64,000 nucleotides of DNA from Crossaster papposus (GCA_037893245.1 JBAIAA010000251.1:1612001-1676000); one strand, 5' to 3'. Positions 22,510 to 35,800 are shown, counted from the stretch's first letter. Program-made: numbers and translations. The notes: generated by a model not told the origin, from the letters alone.

Positions 22510-23004
22510 ATTTCGTTTTAGTCTTGAGATCTATTTCTTTGATCATTGTTTTGTTCTTCCAATAGTTCCAATAGGATTTGCACATTATCCTCATCCAGGT
22601 TGTTTTCTTCTTGGTTGGATTGTGGAGATGCTTTAGTCCTAGATCGAACAAGTTCATATTGTATGTTTTTGTGCCGTTTGTATGCCAAGGGTTGGGTATC
22701 AAAATAGCCTACATGTATTTGGATATTCGTTTTCAATAATCTAGTGCCAGTGTTTGAGAAGGGCCCGTTTGAGGGCTGGGTGCGTGACTCGTGGGTAGTA
22801 TGGTAGGACGAACACCAGTGGGGTATTAGTTGTTTTTTTTCTCTCACGCTTAGAGTCTGCGGAAGTCTCGCCCCTTTGAGGAAAGAGGGCTAAGTCTTCG
22901 TTTGTGTATCCGCGCTTGTTAAGTTTGTCTTTGAAAAATTCAACCCTCTCCTCAAACTCTTTTAAATGGGTGCAATGTACCCATATACGTTTGTATCTAG
23001 TCAC
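22510..23004 (-). pseudogene. Reverse transcriptase C-terminal fragment, Penelope-like
   Basis: The minus strand reads FFKDKLNKRGYTNEDLALF, then TPLVFVLPYYPRVTHPALKR, LLKHWH and, after a frame break near 22745, PLAYKRHKNIQYELVRSR. The order (RGY, then a Y-x-P segment, then HW, then AYKR-KN-LVR) is that of the end of the RT region in Penelope-like/GIY-YIG retroelements. No catalytic motif is included. The fragment is short, so the class is a probable call only. Confidence 0.5.
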
Positions 23005-23047
23005 TTCGCCCTTGAATAAGCCGCCAAATACCGACTTTATTATTATA

Positions 23048-23521
23048 GGGGCCGTCCAAAGTTGTCAACATTTTTATTCAGGGCTAGGGCATCAATTTAT
23101 GTATGTACACCGCATGGTTAACGTTGCGCTATACGAAATAATTGACAACTCGGTCGCCGCGGCATGTAGTGCGGGCGGCGTCAAAGGTATCTCATTCTCG
23201 CAAGCTACGTATAGCTAGCTAGCCAGGGACGCATCAGGTTTTTTTTCTCGGAGTTGCACAATAGCTGTTAACAAGGTATAACCATACCTGCCGAAGCAAT
23301 CATTTTTGAACAGCGGACTTTGTATCGCTTCTGATTTTAACGTTGAAAATTCTTTCGAGATAAAAAAAGAAGGAAACAAAACCAATTATATAATTATCTT
23401 TTGCTGATTGTATGGTACAAAATCAACATTTTATTCACAATTTAAAGTCGTACGCGGCCTCCGACCCCCCTGTCGTACGCTTTGTACGACCATTAAAATG
23501 TTGAAAACTTTGGACGGCCCC
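23048..23521. mobile_element. MITE with GGGGCCGTCCAAAG ends
   Basis: The ends at 23048-23076 and 23493-23521 are inverted copies (GGGGCCGTCCAAAGTTGTCA versus its complement, about one mismatch). About 470 bases, non-coding, nested in the 3.8-kb element. Confidence 0.75.
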
Positions 23522-24416
23522 TGTGTGCTGAATCTCTCTTCTGTATACAAGACTCTCTGAAAGGTGCACCAAGCTCCTCTCCTTAATAATAGGAAACTTT
23601 TGGGACATCTCACTTCACTGGGGTAACTAGTCAAGGTACAGTACATGTAGGCTAACTAGGTTTTATGAGTAATCACTCCTTAAACAAAGACATCATTCAT
23701 GTTGTTTTATGTTATATGTATATCTCTGGGGTGGTGGTTTGTGGATTCAATATGGGGCTTCGAATAATGACCTTTGACCTTTGAGGTCATATGTGGCGGT
23801 CAATTTGTTATCCTACATGTATATCACACTTTACATTTTTCTACTTCCAGTGTAACTATGAGCATTTTGACACCAAGATCATACAATTACCATATGTTGT
23901 TGCCGAGATACAATTTATAGTGTTTTAGTCCAGGGTCAATGACCTTTGACTTCTGCTCTTAGAATAAATAATAACTCCAATACCTGTCACGTAAGTTAAA
24001 ATTAGCCTCTTCGATTTGTTTGTGCTCATTTTTATTTAATGGTAATTTTCCTGTTATAAATATGACATTTTAGTAATAAAATTGTTTTGTGGCCTTTGAC
24101 CTCATTTTCGGAGGTCAGGATTTAGTCCCAAGGGTCAATAATTATTTGATGTCATCTTCTATTGTAATTCTGTGCATTTTGACACCAAGATTATCTATAT
24201 ACCCTATTTTGTTGCTGAAATATAATTTTTAGAGATTTGGGCAGGGGTCAATGACCTTTGACCTCTAATAAAAAAAGTTCCCCAACCCCCATCCCTCCTT
24301 CTTCTTTTTTGGTAGTTGTCCATACCCATACCCACCAAAATCAGTTGAAATTAGCTTCTTTTAAATTTGTTCACAGATTGGCTCAATATAATTATGACTA
24401 ATTTAGGGTTACTAAT

Positions 24417-25840
24417 AAGTGCGTTTACTCACCGGGGTTTGGGCCAAACAGAATGCGATTTGTTCAGGCTATTATTTCAGCTCGCGTTGGAGCAGTAACA
24501 TAACAATTTGTCTACGTTTGTTGCAAAGGATGCATAGTAATGCATGCAACAAATACATTGTTAGAAATAATAGGCGAGCATATCACCTTTAAAACAAAAT
24601 CTTCTTTACAACTCTCAATGCCAGGAATTCCACAAATTTACGACTTAGTATTCCACATTGCCAACCATTTTTATTAACTTATAATATGTAGACAAATTAT
24701 TAGTGTAATATATATCTACATGTTTTATGAATAATAAGCAAGGCATAAATACACAATATTTTTGGAATGTCTAAGAGTATGGGCTTCATTCACGAGTCAG
24801 CCATATTAAATTGAAAGTGAGGCAACAATTTCTTGTTTGCAACTTGGAGATATAAAATGACCTAAAGTTAATTACCAATTAATACCAGTCTTCTCAGATG
24901 AATTTTTTAATTTTTTTTATGAAACATTTACATTATTATTTTATGCCACTTTTTGTTAAATGCCAACATAGTGTGGTACCATCCCGTTAAACAGTTCACA
25001 ATTCATAAAACGCACGCAGGGAACACAACCAAAATGGCTTCCTCGTGAAGGTCCATCGCATATTGAATTTTGTCACATAAAACTGTTACATTTTCTTCTC
25101 TTTCGTAACTACTCTAAACGCGGTGCATAAACGGCAATCCAAAAAATTAGGTTATGAACTTGATTACTTTCTGTTCACCTCTTTTCCGCAGTTTTCTTGA
25201 ATACGTGGTTAGTTAATCTGTCAACAGAATGAGATTATGCTGTTGACGGTAAGATAAACGTAGCTATTACTCCGACGACCATACTCAATACGTATAGTAT
25301 TTGGACTTCTACGAAAATAAACGTTTTTGTCAAGCACTTTATCAAAGTTAGAGTACATGGCTCTTGTAACTTTGACTTCGCTAAATAGTCAATGTAATCG
25401 TATTAAGTACCACAATTATTAATATTTGTGCATAATTTTAAGATGAACTGGTATACCGTGCAAAGAAAGATGTTAAAGATAAAAATGATTTGTTTACATG
25501 GTACAAGTATTTACATAATACGTATTTAGAAAAACAAGGACAATAATTAACTACTAAGTGAGACGATGATATTTTTAACTAAAATGGTTTTAAAGTAACC
25601 ATTACTCCCAAATGATATAGACCAACGCCCATAAGAAAAATATAATGTAGACGCCTTATACGAAAAGTAACGTTTTCAAAATTAATACATAAATATGTTA
25701 TAGTATTTTAGTTGTAGTCATGTTTATTGCCACAATTCGGTCACTTTCGGCAAATATGCGTTTAATATTTAATCACCGCTTCGTTCGGTTTCGCGCGAAT
25801 TTTAATGCTGGTCTAAATATCGTTCAATTTTGTTTTCTGA
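24417..25840 (+). repeat. Repeat family copy A, right part
   Basis: Colinear with copy B at 37461-38340, 39205-39334 and 45292-45575. Shared landmarks are CCGGGGTTTG, CTCGCGTTGGAGCAGT, AATTCCACAAA, AACTAAAATGGTTTT and ATTTAATCACCGC. No ORF is preserved. The copies are diverged but alignable by eye over about 1.6 kb. Confidence 0.8.
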
Positions 25841-26132
25841 TTACGCCAAAAAAATACTCTTGCGTCATGCAATTTCAACAAAATAACCATCCAAATTATT
25901 AATCCGCTCGAACAGCATTCAGATCCGAGAGAAGAGTAGATGCTATTACGACACTGAGTGCTTGCCCATTGTATTAAAATGATGCCTACAAATTAATTAC
26001 CAAACTATCCAGAGATAAATCGATAGGTTATAGGGCGGAGCCAGGAGGCAATGTTTGTATCGCCTGGACAAACAAGGGTAAACATCCTGCATTCATTGTG
26101 GCTAGAGTACAAAACAAAGAACACCACTGAAA

Positions 26133-26310
26133 TACACTTTAACAAGTCCCGGGTCAGATTTGATACGGATAAGATTCCCATGAGCCTATTATATAAACTT
26201 TTCCGGGTCAGAATTACTCTTCTTATGTTTCTGTTTGGGGTCATTTTGACCTGAAAAAGTGTCAAGCCCATGGAACCCGGATCCAGATCAAATCTGACCC
26301 GGTAAAGTGT
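26133..26310. mobile_element. Small foldback inside element X
   Basis: Ends 26133-26187 and 26267-26310 are inverted (CACTTT...CCGGGTCAGATTTGAT, and complement). A third GGGTCA word lies in the middle. It interrupts the X terminus after GAAATACAC: the other X end reads through this point without it. Confidence 0.65.
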
Positions 26311-28290
26311 TTAAGACTGGGTTGCTGTAAAAATCAAAGATGTTTTTACAAAGGTGGCAGACTTCAACAAATTGATTTTAGCAATACTCCATGTATGAGT
26401 AGATATGGGTACATGAAATACAAAAATAGCCCAGATAAGATTTCCAACGAATTTTTCAAGTTTTTACACTATTTAAGTAATGAAATATAGGTAAATTGGA
26501 AGCACTGGTACATCATAAGGGGAAAGAGAAGAAGTTTGTCTTTTACACATGTAAACAACCATGTTTATTCTTTCAGAAAATGTAATGTGTGTGTTCCACT
26601 TTGGGTCAAACCATTATTGTAAATAGGGGTGTTGTCATCATATTTTCTCATAGCGAAAAATGGGGTATTGAATTGGGCCATAAATCCGAAAGTGGCACTT
26701 TGTAGATAATGCCTCTTTCATAATTGGTAGATAAGATACAAACCTACATAAACATGGAATAAAATGTTTCGGTATTTCAATTACGCAAAAAACGCAATGA
26801 ATGGTCAAAAATTATACATTAAAGAAAGCCCTAATTGCCAAATTATATAACAAATTGGTCATATTTATGATATAATACATAAAATGAATGTTGACATGAA
26901 GAGAACAAATACTTAAATGGCATTAAAGGCAGTCAGTGTTGCCAGAGACACGATTTTTAAATGTGAACCTTGATGTTATAGGCCTATAATAGTTAAGAAA
27001 CATGGAATTGGTAAGTGACTTTTTATGTCAAACATTTTATTTTGGACCTGGACTACAGTATTTAGTATACGTGGAAACAAAATTAAACAAAGTTGCAACA
27101 CTGTTGCATGTAACCCGTCTGTAAGCCTAGTTTGGTGGTAACATTGTAATCCACATTATAGCCCTATATTCCATCAAAAAATTGGCATTATATCAAGCAT
27201 GTAGTGAAACATTGCAATTTCAGGAATGAAACATTATGTTTTTGAAAATTATTTTTTTAATTGGCATTTTTTTAATAAAATTAATGTCATATCTTATTGT
27301 TTACATTGTTTAGCATTCCTTACACACGGCAACTATAAGGGAGTTCAAATGTAGTAGTTTATGTTCTTTGAACTAAATACAATTGCTCAATGAATTGACC
27401 GTCTGCTCAAAGAAGCTGACCACTGACTCAGAGAGTATATGTTTACATTATATCCCCTGGCCCAGACATCTGTTTACATTAGATCCCCACTATACATGCT
27501 TGCACCTTGGGCTATAGTGATCACTCCTTAGCTCATTGTCCTCAACTCATGCAGACTGGTAATAGCCAACTTTCTACTACTACAAGAACCTGGAAGTGGT
27601 ATCAGCAGTTTATCCTGTAGCTTTACTGCTTTACATGTAGATCAAGTTCAACTGCTAGGAACAGGCAATATATTGGACTTTCTAGCAAGGAGAACAATTG
27701 TATTTTGTCTCAAAATATTCATAATACTTGTTAATGTTGGAGAATGCTGAAAAAAGGTGTAACTAAGGTCTGATACCTACAACTTTATAGAAGTCTGCTG
27801 TGTGATCTTATATACAGAGACGATACTCTGAAATCAAAATGATCCACTGTTCAAATCATACACTTTATATCTACTATCTGAGATACTGATATGGAAATTA
27901 TCTCTATGTACTGTTTCGGATATGGAAGTATCTTTATATATAATATACTTTGTGCATACTCTACTCTGTGCCAGGGCAAGTAACAGATGTCCACAACATG
28001 GGGATAAACTTTACATACCGGTACAGTGTTTTGAGCTGTTTTATGGGTAAAATGAGGCCATTTATTTTAAACACTTCAAATGAATGAAACTTCAAAGATG
28101 TTTTGGCATTGTTGCATCTTCCTGCGAGTCATCAAATGAGATGCTTTTCCAGCATGTCCAAATGTTATCATGCAATGCATACTTGTTATGCAAAATCTAG
28201 TGTATAGACTGCATATGAACAGATGCACTATTGAACTTGAAGGTCATTGTATATGTATGGCTAAAGCTTTTTGAAAGACTTGTTCAACAT
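26311..28290. other. Interior of element X, no gene seen
   Basis: AT-rich and without an ORF above 60 codons. No RNA gene is recognised. Confidence 0.5.
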
Positions 28291-28296
28291 TTGTTG

Positions 28297-28420
28297 CTGC
28301 CAATTATGTCATTGCCAATTATGTCATCGCCAATTATGTCATCACCAACTATGTTATTACCAACTGCGTCATTGCCAATTGTGTCACTACTAACAATGTC
28401 ACTGCCAACTTTGTCACACA
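28297..28420 (+). repeat. 15-bp minisatellite, CCAATTATGTCATTG-type
   Basis: About eight units of a 15-mer, drifting toward CCAACTTTGTCAC at the right end. It creates an apparent LPIMSSPIMS peptide repeat in a short ORF that is probably not a gene. Confidence 0.85.
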
Positions 28421-29666
28421 ACTATGTAAATTGAGTTTTTGTTACGAGTTTCTAATCTAATAATTGTTAATCATTTATTGTTATAAGTGCACCACATACA
28501 CATTATCTCAGCACACTGTAGATATATCAATATCAATATCATTAAATACTTTAATAGTTTCGGTCTTTTCATGCTACGTTTCTGGCAACACTGTCTTTGC
28601 GATGCATGTTTATACAATTTAGAGTTATGTTTTTATACTTGTAAGTTGCTTTACCATATTTTGTCCTGGTATTTTGTCAATCAGCATCATTGTTCAGCAT
28701 GTATAAAGTCATTAAAGAGCATTATTTGTTCATATATAAAATCTGAAAACATACATATAAAAATAAATAATGCATGAAGTTTCTGGCAACACTGCTCCCC
28801 CGTACAAACAAAATACCAAAACTTTTGTTTCCTTATTCTTACAGACCAGCATCTTATCTTGCAATCCTGGAAGCAACACTTTTCTAAATATGCCACTTTC
28901 GGACTTTCGGACAATTTTAGCAACCACCTCTATTTCCCAAATTGACTTTTGCTCAAAACACCCCTATATGGAATAATGGAATCTTCCATTCACAATTAAC
29001 TGTACTTGGAAAGATTAAGGATGTATATTTACCATATTTAGCGGAGAAGTAGGTCAACTATTTGGTCTTTATACAGTGAAGCTCACAACCTTCGGTCATT
29101 TTTACTTATGAAAAGAGCTAAATTAGGGGGAAATATGGTAACTTTCTATTTTCATCCTTTCTATTTTACACTTTGGTTGAAGGCAAATGTGCAAAGAATA
29201 AACAAAATCCATACAAAAAATCTGCCACCACTTCTTTTATTTTTAGAGCAACTCAGTCTTCAGTGTATTTCACAGGTTTTTTTGTATTGTTTTTCAGTCA
29301 CGATGAACGCACAGAATGTTTACACTTGTTAACTTTGTCCAAGCGATACAAAACATTGCCCTCTTAGTTGGGTCCAAAACATAAGTTCCGTGACCATTCT
29401 CTGGCTAGGATAGTTTGACGATGGATTTGACCATTTATAAAGAAATTAGCCCCCCGGTCCCTCCCAAAAATACCGGCATTTTTCGCTAAAGGGGCAAATC
29501 CAAGATCGCCATCTTGGAAAATTAACGTTTGAACCAGAGCACCTAGAATCATGTCTGAAAACACTTTTTGGGGTAAGTTGACCTCGAGGATTCCGATTCC
29601 GACATCGGTTTGACAATATGACACCAACTTGACCTAGAAATTCAAGATGGCCGCCGGCGCCATCGG

Positions 29667-29880
29667 GTGGTAATAACGTGCAATGCCAGAAATATCGGTA
29701 ACATTCTCCCTGGTAATATTAGGTAATATTAGGTAATATCGGGTAATATCGTGTGGTAATAACAATGCAATATCGGAAATAACGGTTACATTCTCCCTGG
29801 TAATATAGGGTAATATCGGGTGGAAATCACTAGCGTTATTACTCGTTACAACCCGGGTAATATCGGGTAAAATGCCCAGT
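29667..29880 (+). repeat. GGTAATAT word repeats
   Basis: Variants of TAGGTAATAT / CGGGTAATAT recur at least ten times, with a longer unit of about 75 bases (AACATTCTCCCTGGTAATAT) duplicated at about 29700 and 29788. Non-coding. Confidence 0.7.
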
Positions 29881-32414
29881 GGGTAGTGCGCCCCCTTCCT
29901 GAATCGGACCCCTCACCAATCAGACATGGTTGGGAGCTGGTGGGTGGCTGGTGGGTTGGTGGTCGCTGTCGCCCTGTCCACCACACGCGACCTGCTCTCT
30001 CGACGCATCTACCTGCATCAGGGCCAGCCGAAGAAGATGAACACGATTAAGATGATGATGAGGAGGAGGGAGATGATGATGTTAAGGAGAAATGACGAAA
30101 AAGTGGACATTCTTTGATTTGAATCAAAGAATGTCCATCTTTTGAGTCGTTTCTCCGACTTAAACTACGTCCCTTTTACACCCATTGTCAATATTTAAAA
30201 GGAACAACAAGTGTCAATTCTTACTAATGCTTTGGAGTATGAGATGAATTAAGTCCATTGTTCAGTGGTAGAAGCTACTATGTGAAAGTTTAGGTATGTT
30301 AAAGTTTTGTCCTGTCTGGTCTCCGTGTTGCGTAACCAAACAATTGATCACAGATTGGGTAAAATGAGGGTGTTTAAAATGCCCAGTACATTCGACATCG
30401 AAGTCATTTGATGCCATACATTGTTGTGCGTCGGGTGTGTCTATGCTAACTCCGCTAAAATGTCTTCCAGTGATGATCCGTACATATTGTTGAGTAGGAA
30501 TACGTTGGAAGATTTTGATGGTGATTTAAACCAGTATTTTGGGACATATTCGATGAGGATTTATACTCCAATGAGGATTTACACTAAAGCGGCCGATTCA
30601 GAGGTGAAGAAACTTCCTACACTCGTGGCCAATTTGGACTCCTTGTAACGGATCAGGTAATGATGGAAAATAAGCAAGAAATGAAAACAAGAACTTTTTA
30701 TTCCCAACATTTAGCTTAGCTCTCATCAGCAGATCATTTTTGCTTATTATTTTTAGCCCCATTTTATGGTGTAACTTAGCGTCAGTAGTCATTATTCCGT
30801 GTCAAAATACCAGCCTTTTGTTAAACCCTGAACGGTTTCATTATCACATGTCCAACCAGACTCGGAACAAAACAAATTTCTGTTGTTTTTTCTGCCGTTT
30901 GTGCTACACGGGTATACAACAGGACAGCATGGGCGAGTTAGCGAATGTAAAGTACATGTACGTGTTGTACGTACATGTATATCGGCCCTTTTAAAGTTGT
31001 GCATTAGTAGTACTTTTTAGGACCTTTGAACGTATGACATAACTATGGCCTATCTCCGTCGAAAATTATTCCCATTTACAAGAAATCAATTCCTACTACA
31101 TGTACATATTTTAAATTGCGAACCATCGCTTCGACCTTGCTAATAAAATGGTTTATCCTCCCCATTTTCTTTTCTCAAAGTTCTTGGGCCATTTTCATTT
31201 TCGAATGTTTTAGACAAATCTTGACGCAATTTGTTACATGCGGGTTGGCGCATCCATTTTATTTGATTTGTGTTATTGTTGATATCCCAGGTTGTGGCAA
31301 ATCTGTGCAACAAGGCTTTTGGACGAACCACTCCATACGGTCGAGCATGACAATGGCTTCGGTGGTCAGAACCAGTGAGCACCATAGGAGAGCAGTCAGC
31401 CGAAAACGCAAAAGTGCGTCGACACAGCAAAGAGACCTCCAAAACAACTATTGAGAGCTCTAGAGAAACTGTCAACATAGCTCTTACTAAAGTTGTAATA
31501 AAAATAACAATAGCAATTTCTGTGTTCATTGGGTCGTTATTTTTCTGTTAATTCTCAAAAGAATGTACAGTTAAGTGTACATTCTTTAAAATAATCGACA
31601 CTTTTCTGAATAGAGTGACGTCACAAGAGTATTTTAAGTACAGAGAAGGGGGGATTCACTGAATCTGATGTCCAGAATCTAGTGAGCCAGAATTATCTGA
31701 TTCAGACTGTCACATCTATCAATGTCATATTGATTACATCTCTCAATGTTATATTGATTAACCTGTGAAACAATGTGTAGCATAAGACAAGAGCATAATT
31801 GGTGACTAATCCTAAATGGGTTTTAATTGCGTTGCACTGTGGTGTCGTTTGTCTTCTCTAAATAAACAACCAAAAAGAACAAAATGTTTTGTATTGACAT
31901 GCTTTTTGTGGTTTCATTTGATAACTAAATCTATTTAAGTTACAGCTAAACAAGGAGCTTATTTTAAAGAATAATTATAGTTCTCTTGTCATCCATTTGG
32001 CTGCAACAGATTTTATAGAGGTAGTTTGCTTTAATATTAAAAAGCAAAGCAGTACCAAAATAAACGGTTTTGTCATTAACAGTTTTTGACCGAATTTAAT
32101 TATGAGTTTACCACCCCGCCCCAAAATCACAAATTGCCTTTACTAAACCTAGCATGTTTATTAGGCATGGACTCATAAGTAAAATAGCTATAATTGTTCC
32201 TTCCTTATGTACTGTATGAATGGCAAACCCCAAATCTTCATTTACCGTTTAAAAGTTAGGTTTTCCTCTATCGTATGGCGGCCATCTTAAATGTCTGGGT
32301 CAAAATGATTTCACAGCATCAAACCGATGTCTGAATCGGAATCCTTGTGATCGACTTACCCGAAAAAAAGTGTCTTTAGACATGGTTGTAGGTGCTCTGG
32401 TTCAAAAGTATTTT
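29881..32414. other. Interior of element Z
   Basis: No recognised gene. It holds a perfect palindrome at 30104-30137 (16-base arms, 2-base loop), an 11-base-arm palindrome at 31558-31587 with the same ACATTCTTT word, and an ACATGT/TACGTAC tract at 30951-30978. A 75-codon frame (30421-30648) has no known motif. Confidence 0.45.
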
Positions 32415-32866
32415 TTTAAGATGTCGCCGGCGGCCATCTTGGATTTCTAGGTCAAGTTGATGTCATATTGTCAAACCGATGTCGGAATCGGAATCCTCGA
32501 GGTCCAATTACCCCAAAAAGTGTTTTCAGACATGATTCTAGGTGCTCTGGTTCAAAAGTTAATTTTCCAAGATGGCGCCGGTGGCAATCTTGGATTTAGC
32601 CCTCTAGCGAAAAATGCCGATATTTTTGGGAGGGATCGGGGGGCTAATTTCTTTATAAATGGTCCATAGAAGTCAAATCCATCGTCAAACCTTCTAGCCA
32701 GAGAATGGTCACGGAACTTATGTTTTGGACCCAACTGGCTCCGCCCTAAAGCGTAAAGTTTATAGCGGTTAATTTGGATAGTTTGGTAATGAATTTTAGT
32801 TAAAACATAATTGTAATGCAGTGTGCAATTAGCACTCAGTTTCAGAAAATCATATATTCAGAAAAA

Positions 32867-35800
32867 TTAAGTAGGGCGACATCCAAGCAACTCCAATTGC
32901 AGGGCAACATAATATGCCCATTCAGTAGGCTCAATGCGCACTACAGTGGTCACCACTTTCTCGTCAAACATGTTAGTGACATCGTTGGTGTCATCGGTGT
33001 TACCATTGAACTCCTGCAACATAAGCAAAGATTATACGTGTTATTGTTATTCATAAGCGTGACAATACTGGAAGAGGGGAGGTAATTCTGCAAGCTATAG
33101 GTTTCCCCGGCTAATTTAATTCACATTCACCAAATCCCACATTCATGCAGTCATTTATCATTCAATTTCAACGTTTGGTCACTCTTTGCAAACATCATGT
33201 CGACAATATTCGTCATTACAATTCAAAATCGTCCAAGCAACAGCTTAGTCGAATTTGATCTGTAAAGGCGAATATTACAGAGCCATTTTTTGGAGTGACC
33301 TAACTTTGGAGTGACCTAAATTCAATGGTAGATTACTAAATTGATTTGGTAAATTAAAAGCGTGTGATTTTTTTTCTTGCACGAAATGGAATGTGATAGT
33401 TCGTGAATTTTAATACAATTTAAAAGTTCAATTTCTAATGTTGGTCCCTCTATTTAAACCTTGTCTCGGGAATAGTTGTAATTATAGATCGAATGTATCT
33501 AAGCTGTTGCAGAAAGGCAGCGTTCAAAGATCGAATTTGTCTGAAATCAATCGATTTCAAACTTAATGTTATAATTTAATTAGTCTAATGTGTACTTGAC
33601 TCAATCACACACTAGACTAATTTAGTTAGCATAACGTTCGAAATTAATTGAATAAGACGAATTTTGTTGGCTGCCTCCCAAATGGTTCAAGGGTGCTACT
33701 CACGGCATTTTAGTGTTAATGACTTCCGACTAGCGCCCTCAAACAAATATACTGACAATTTGGGAGACCGAAAATATAGGTCAAAATAGCTAAGTTGGTA
33801 GAGCGCCGGTCCGGTATTCCGGTCGCAGCAGGTTCGAGTCCCGCCTTGACAATTTATTTCGTTTACTTTTAAATTTAAAGTAATATTCTTGGTAGTTTTT
33901 CTCCAATGGTAAAACTTGATAAATGCGGTAACTGTAATGTACGCCGATGCCTTCATTTTCTAATAAAAATAAAAGGAAACATGTTGCGGGTCAAGGCAGC
34001 AAAAAGGAAAACAATATTACCTTGACGTTTCCGGTTGCATCGGTCACGCGTTCAAGTGCAAATGTGGCCTGCTTCCGATATGCCACCCTGTACTTCTTTA
34101 CGTATCCAAAGTAGCCCCCGTCCGACCAGCGATTTGTGATGACACCAGACACCAATGTACTTTCTATCAGGTTCACCTGGATCCAGGAATTTTCGTTACT
34201 GTGCACCAAGAGGGAAGATAGATAGGAACATTGACGTGAACACGCTCCGCAATCAAACCCACGTTGATCAGAAGAGAAATTGGCAAGAAATTAGAACGAT
34301 TAAACAACTGAAACCTCTTCAAAACTTTTGATCTTTCAATGAAGTTTCAATACACTATATATTAATGTTACCGGTATTTAGTGTTTTTTAGGTTTACTGT
34401 CAGTGCTAGTTTGACTTTCCTCCGAGAAAAAGAAATTAATTTCCTTTGCTATTTTTTCTTAGACAAAATTTACTGTGCCAGAGTTGAAGAATTTGAATGA
34501 AAAATATTGTCATACTTATGCATTACGGGGGTGTCTGAAATATCGACATTTTGTGCGTACATCATTGGCGACTCCATTTAGTGACTACACTTCCCTTTGA
34601 TACCTACGTCCTTGGTATCCATACACTGTCAAGGTTAAGTCGTCCCATCCAGCCCTGACTACTGGACGCACTGATCTGATCATCGGTGATTGTATTACTC
34701 TGCATTCCGAGAGGCCCTTGGTTCGGACACACAGCTGTTAATAAATAAAATAAAACCATATTGTGTATACAAGTAAACCCCCCCCCCCCCCTCGCCCCAA
34801 CGGACTCAAAAATGGGCTCTTAAATTATGATATTATCAAATTGCCATAGGCAGATGAAGCATTGTATATTACAAAACTTTCGGGGGATGTCCATAACTCT
34901 CCTATTAGGGGGTGTCTTTGGCACCCCCGTCTCCACCCTCACCCCCACCCCCCCCCTCTCCACTCCATTCTACTCCACCCCACACTCCCACCCGACCCCA
35001 CCCTACCCTACCCCACGCTCAAAGCTAGATTTGCGCATGCAACTGAAAGCGTGAGTATTATGGCAACACGTACTCAGGCCTGAAACGTAGTCATAATGCT
35101 GTAGTGTGTCCAACTAAAGAATAGTAGTTTTGTATTAAATTGTATCCATGCCCAAACAAAAATAAAAAAAATAAGAACAATCAGCCCCCCCCCCCTAAAA
35201 AAAGAAGAAAGTCCGCCCCCCCCCACCCCACAAAAAAAAGTCCGCATCGTAACTATGCAACTTGGCCTATATCATGGTATGTTTTAACCCACATTTTTAG
35301 CCTTAAGCTGCTATCTGCTACTTTAGCCTATCACACGCCCAATGGAAGACTTTTGAGACGATTGGTGGCAGCAAACACAACGGTCCTTTTCCATTGTTTA
35401 CGCCGCGTTTAAGCTAACGTGCGCATGTTCGAAATGATTGAAAACAATCCCCCATACTCCCCCTGCGCCGCTGCGCGACGGGCGGTGCTAACGTGCCGAT
35501 GTACTTTTGTCTTTCATATTCGCACCCCCCACTCCCGCCCATCCCAATAATTCCTGGTTACGGGCCTGATTGTATTATATAACATCTTACTGATTGCTGG
35601 ACTCGTAGTGGCCGCTGGATTCTCAGGGGTTGACGGGCTCGCCGTGGTCGCCGGGCTCGCCGTGGTCGCCGGGCTCGCCGTGGTCGCCGGGCTCGCCGTG
35701 GTCGCCGAGCTCGCCGGGCTCGCCGTGGTCGCCGGGCTCTCCGTGGTCGCCGGGCTCGCCGGGCTTGCCGGGCTCGCCGGGCTTGCCGGGCTCGCCGGGC

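Larger units (their letters stand above)
20597..24416. mobile_element. 3.8-kb element with long inverted arms inserted in copy A
   Basis: The left arm (about 20599-21310) and right arm (about 23745-24338) are inverted copies: GGTATGGGTATGGACAACTA at the left end returns as its complement at 24309-24332. Each arm is itself made of 150-350-base units containing GGTGTCAAAATGCACAG and AGGTCAAAGGTCA. Comparison with uninterrupted copy B (37455-37470) shows that everything between 20597 and about 24416 is an insertion. The interior holds G-tracts, a Penelope-like fragment and a MITE. Confidence 0.75.
26046..29361. mobile_element. Element X, nested in Z
   Basis: Inverted ends: 26048-26130 (GGCAATGTTTGTATCGCCTG, then AAACATCCTG, then GAAATACACT) pairs with about 29250-29361 (GAAATACAC, then AAACATTCTG, then GCGATACAAAACATTGCC, in complement). 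Further inward, related pairs such as GTTGCCAGA / TCTGGCAAC suggest longer decayed arms. There is no coding region. Confidence 0.6.
25990..32797. mobile_element. Element Z with long inverted termini, interrupted by element X
   Basis: The right terminus 32415-32797 is the inverted complement of two separated left blocks, 25990-26045 and 29362-29665. The right end reads continuously through GGACCCAACTGGCTCCGCCC, whereas on the left GGGCGGAGCCA (26035-26045) and AGTTGGGTCC (29363) are 3.3 kb apart. Element X therefore landed in the left terminus of Z. The Z interior (29666-32414) holds GGTAATAT repeats, two short palindromes and no recognisable transposase. Confidence 0.7.

Noticed and set aside
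28231-28434. 67-codon ORF with LPIMSSPIMS repeats as a small gene
   Set aside because: It coincides with a 15-bp minisatellite inside element X and has no other support.
32816-33085. Plus-strand 89-codon ORF
   Set aside because: It is antisense to the terminal exon of the discoidin gene, which explains its openness.
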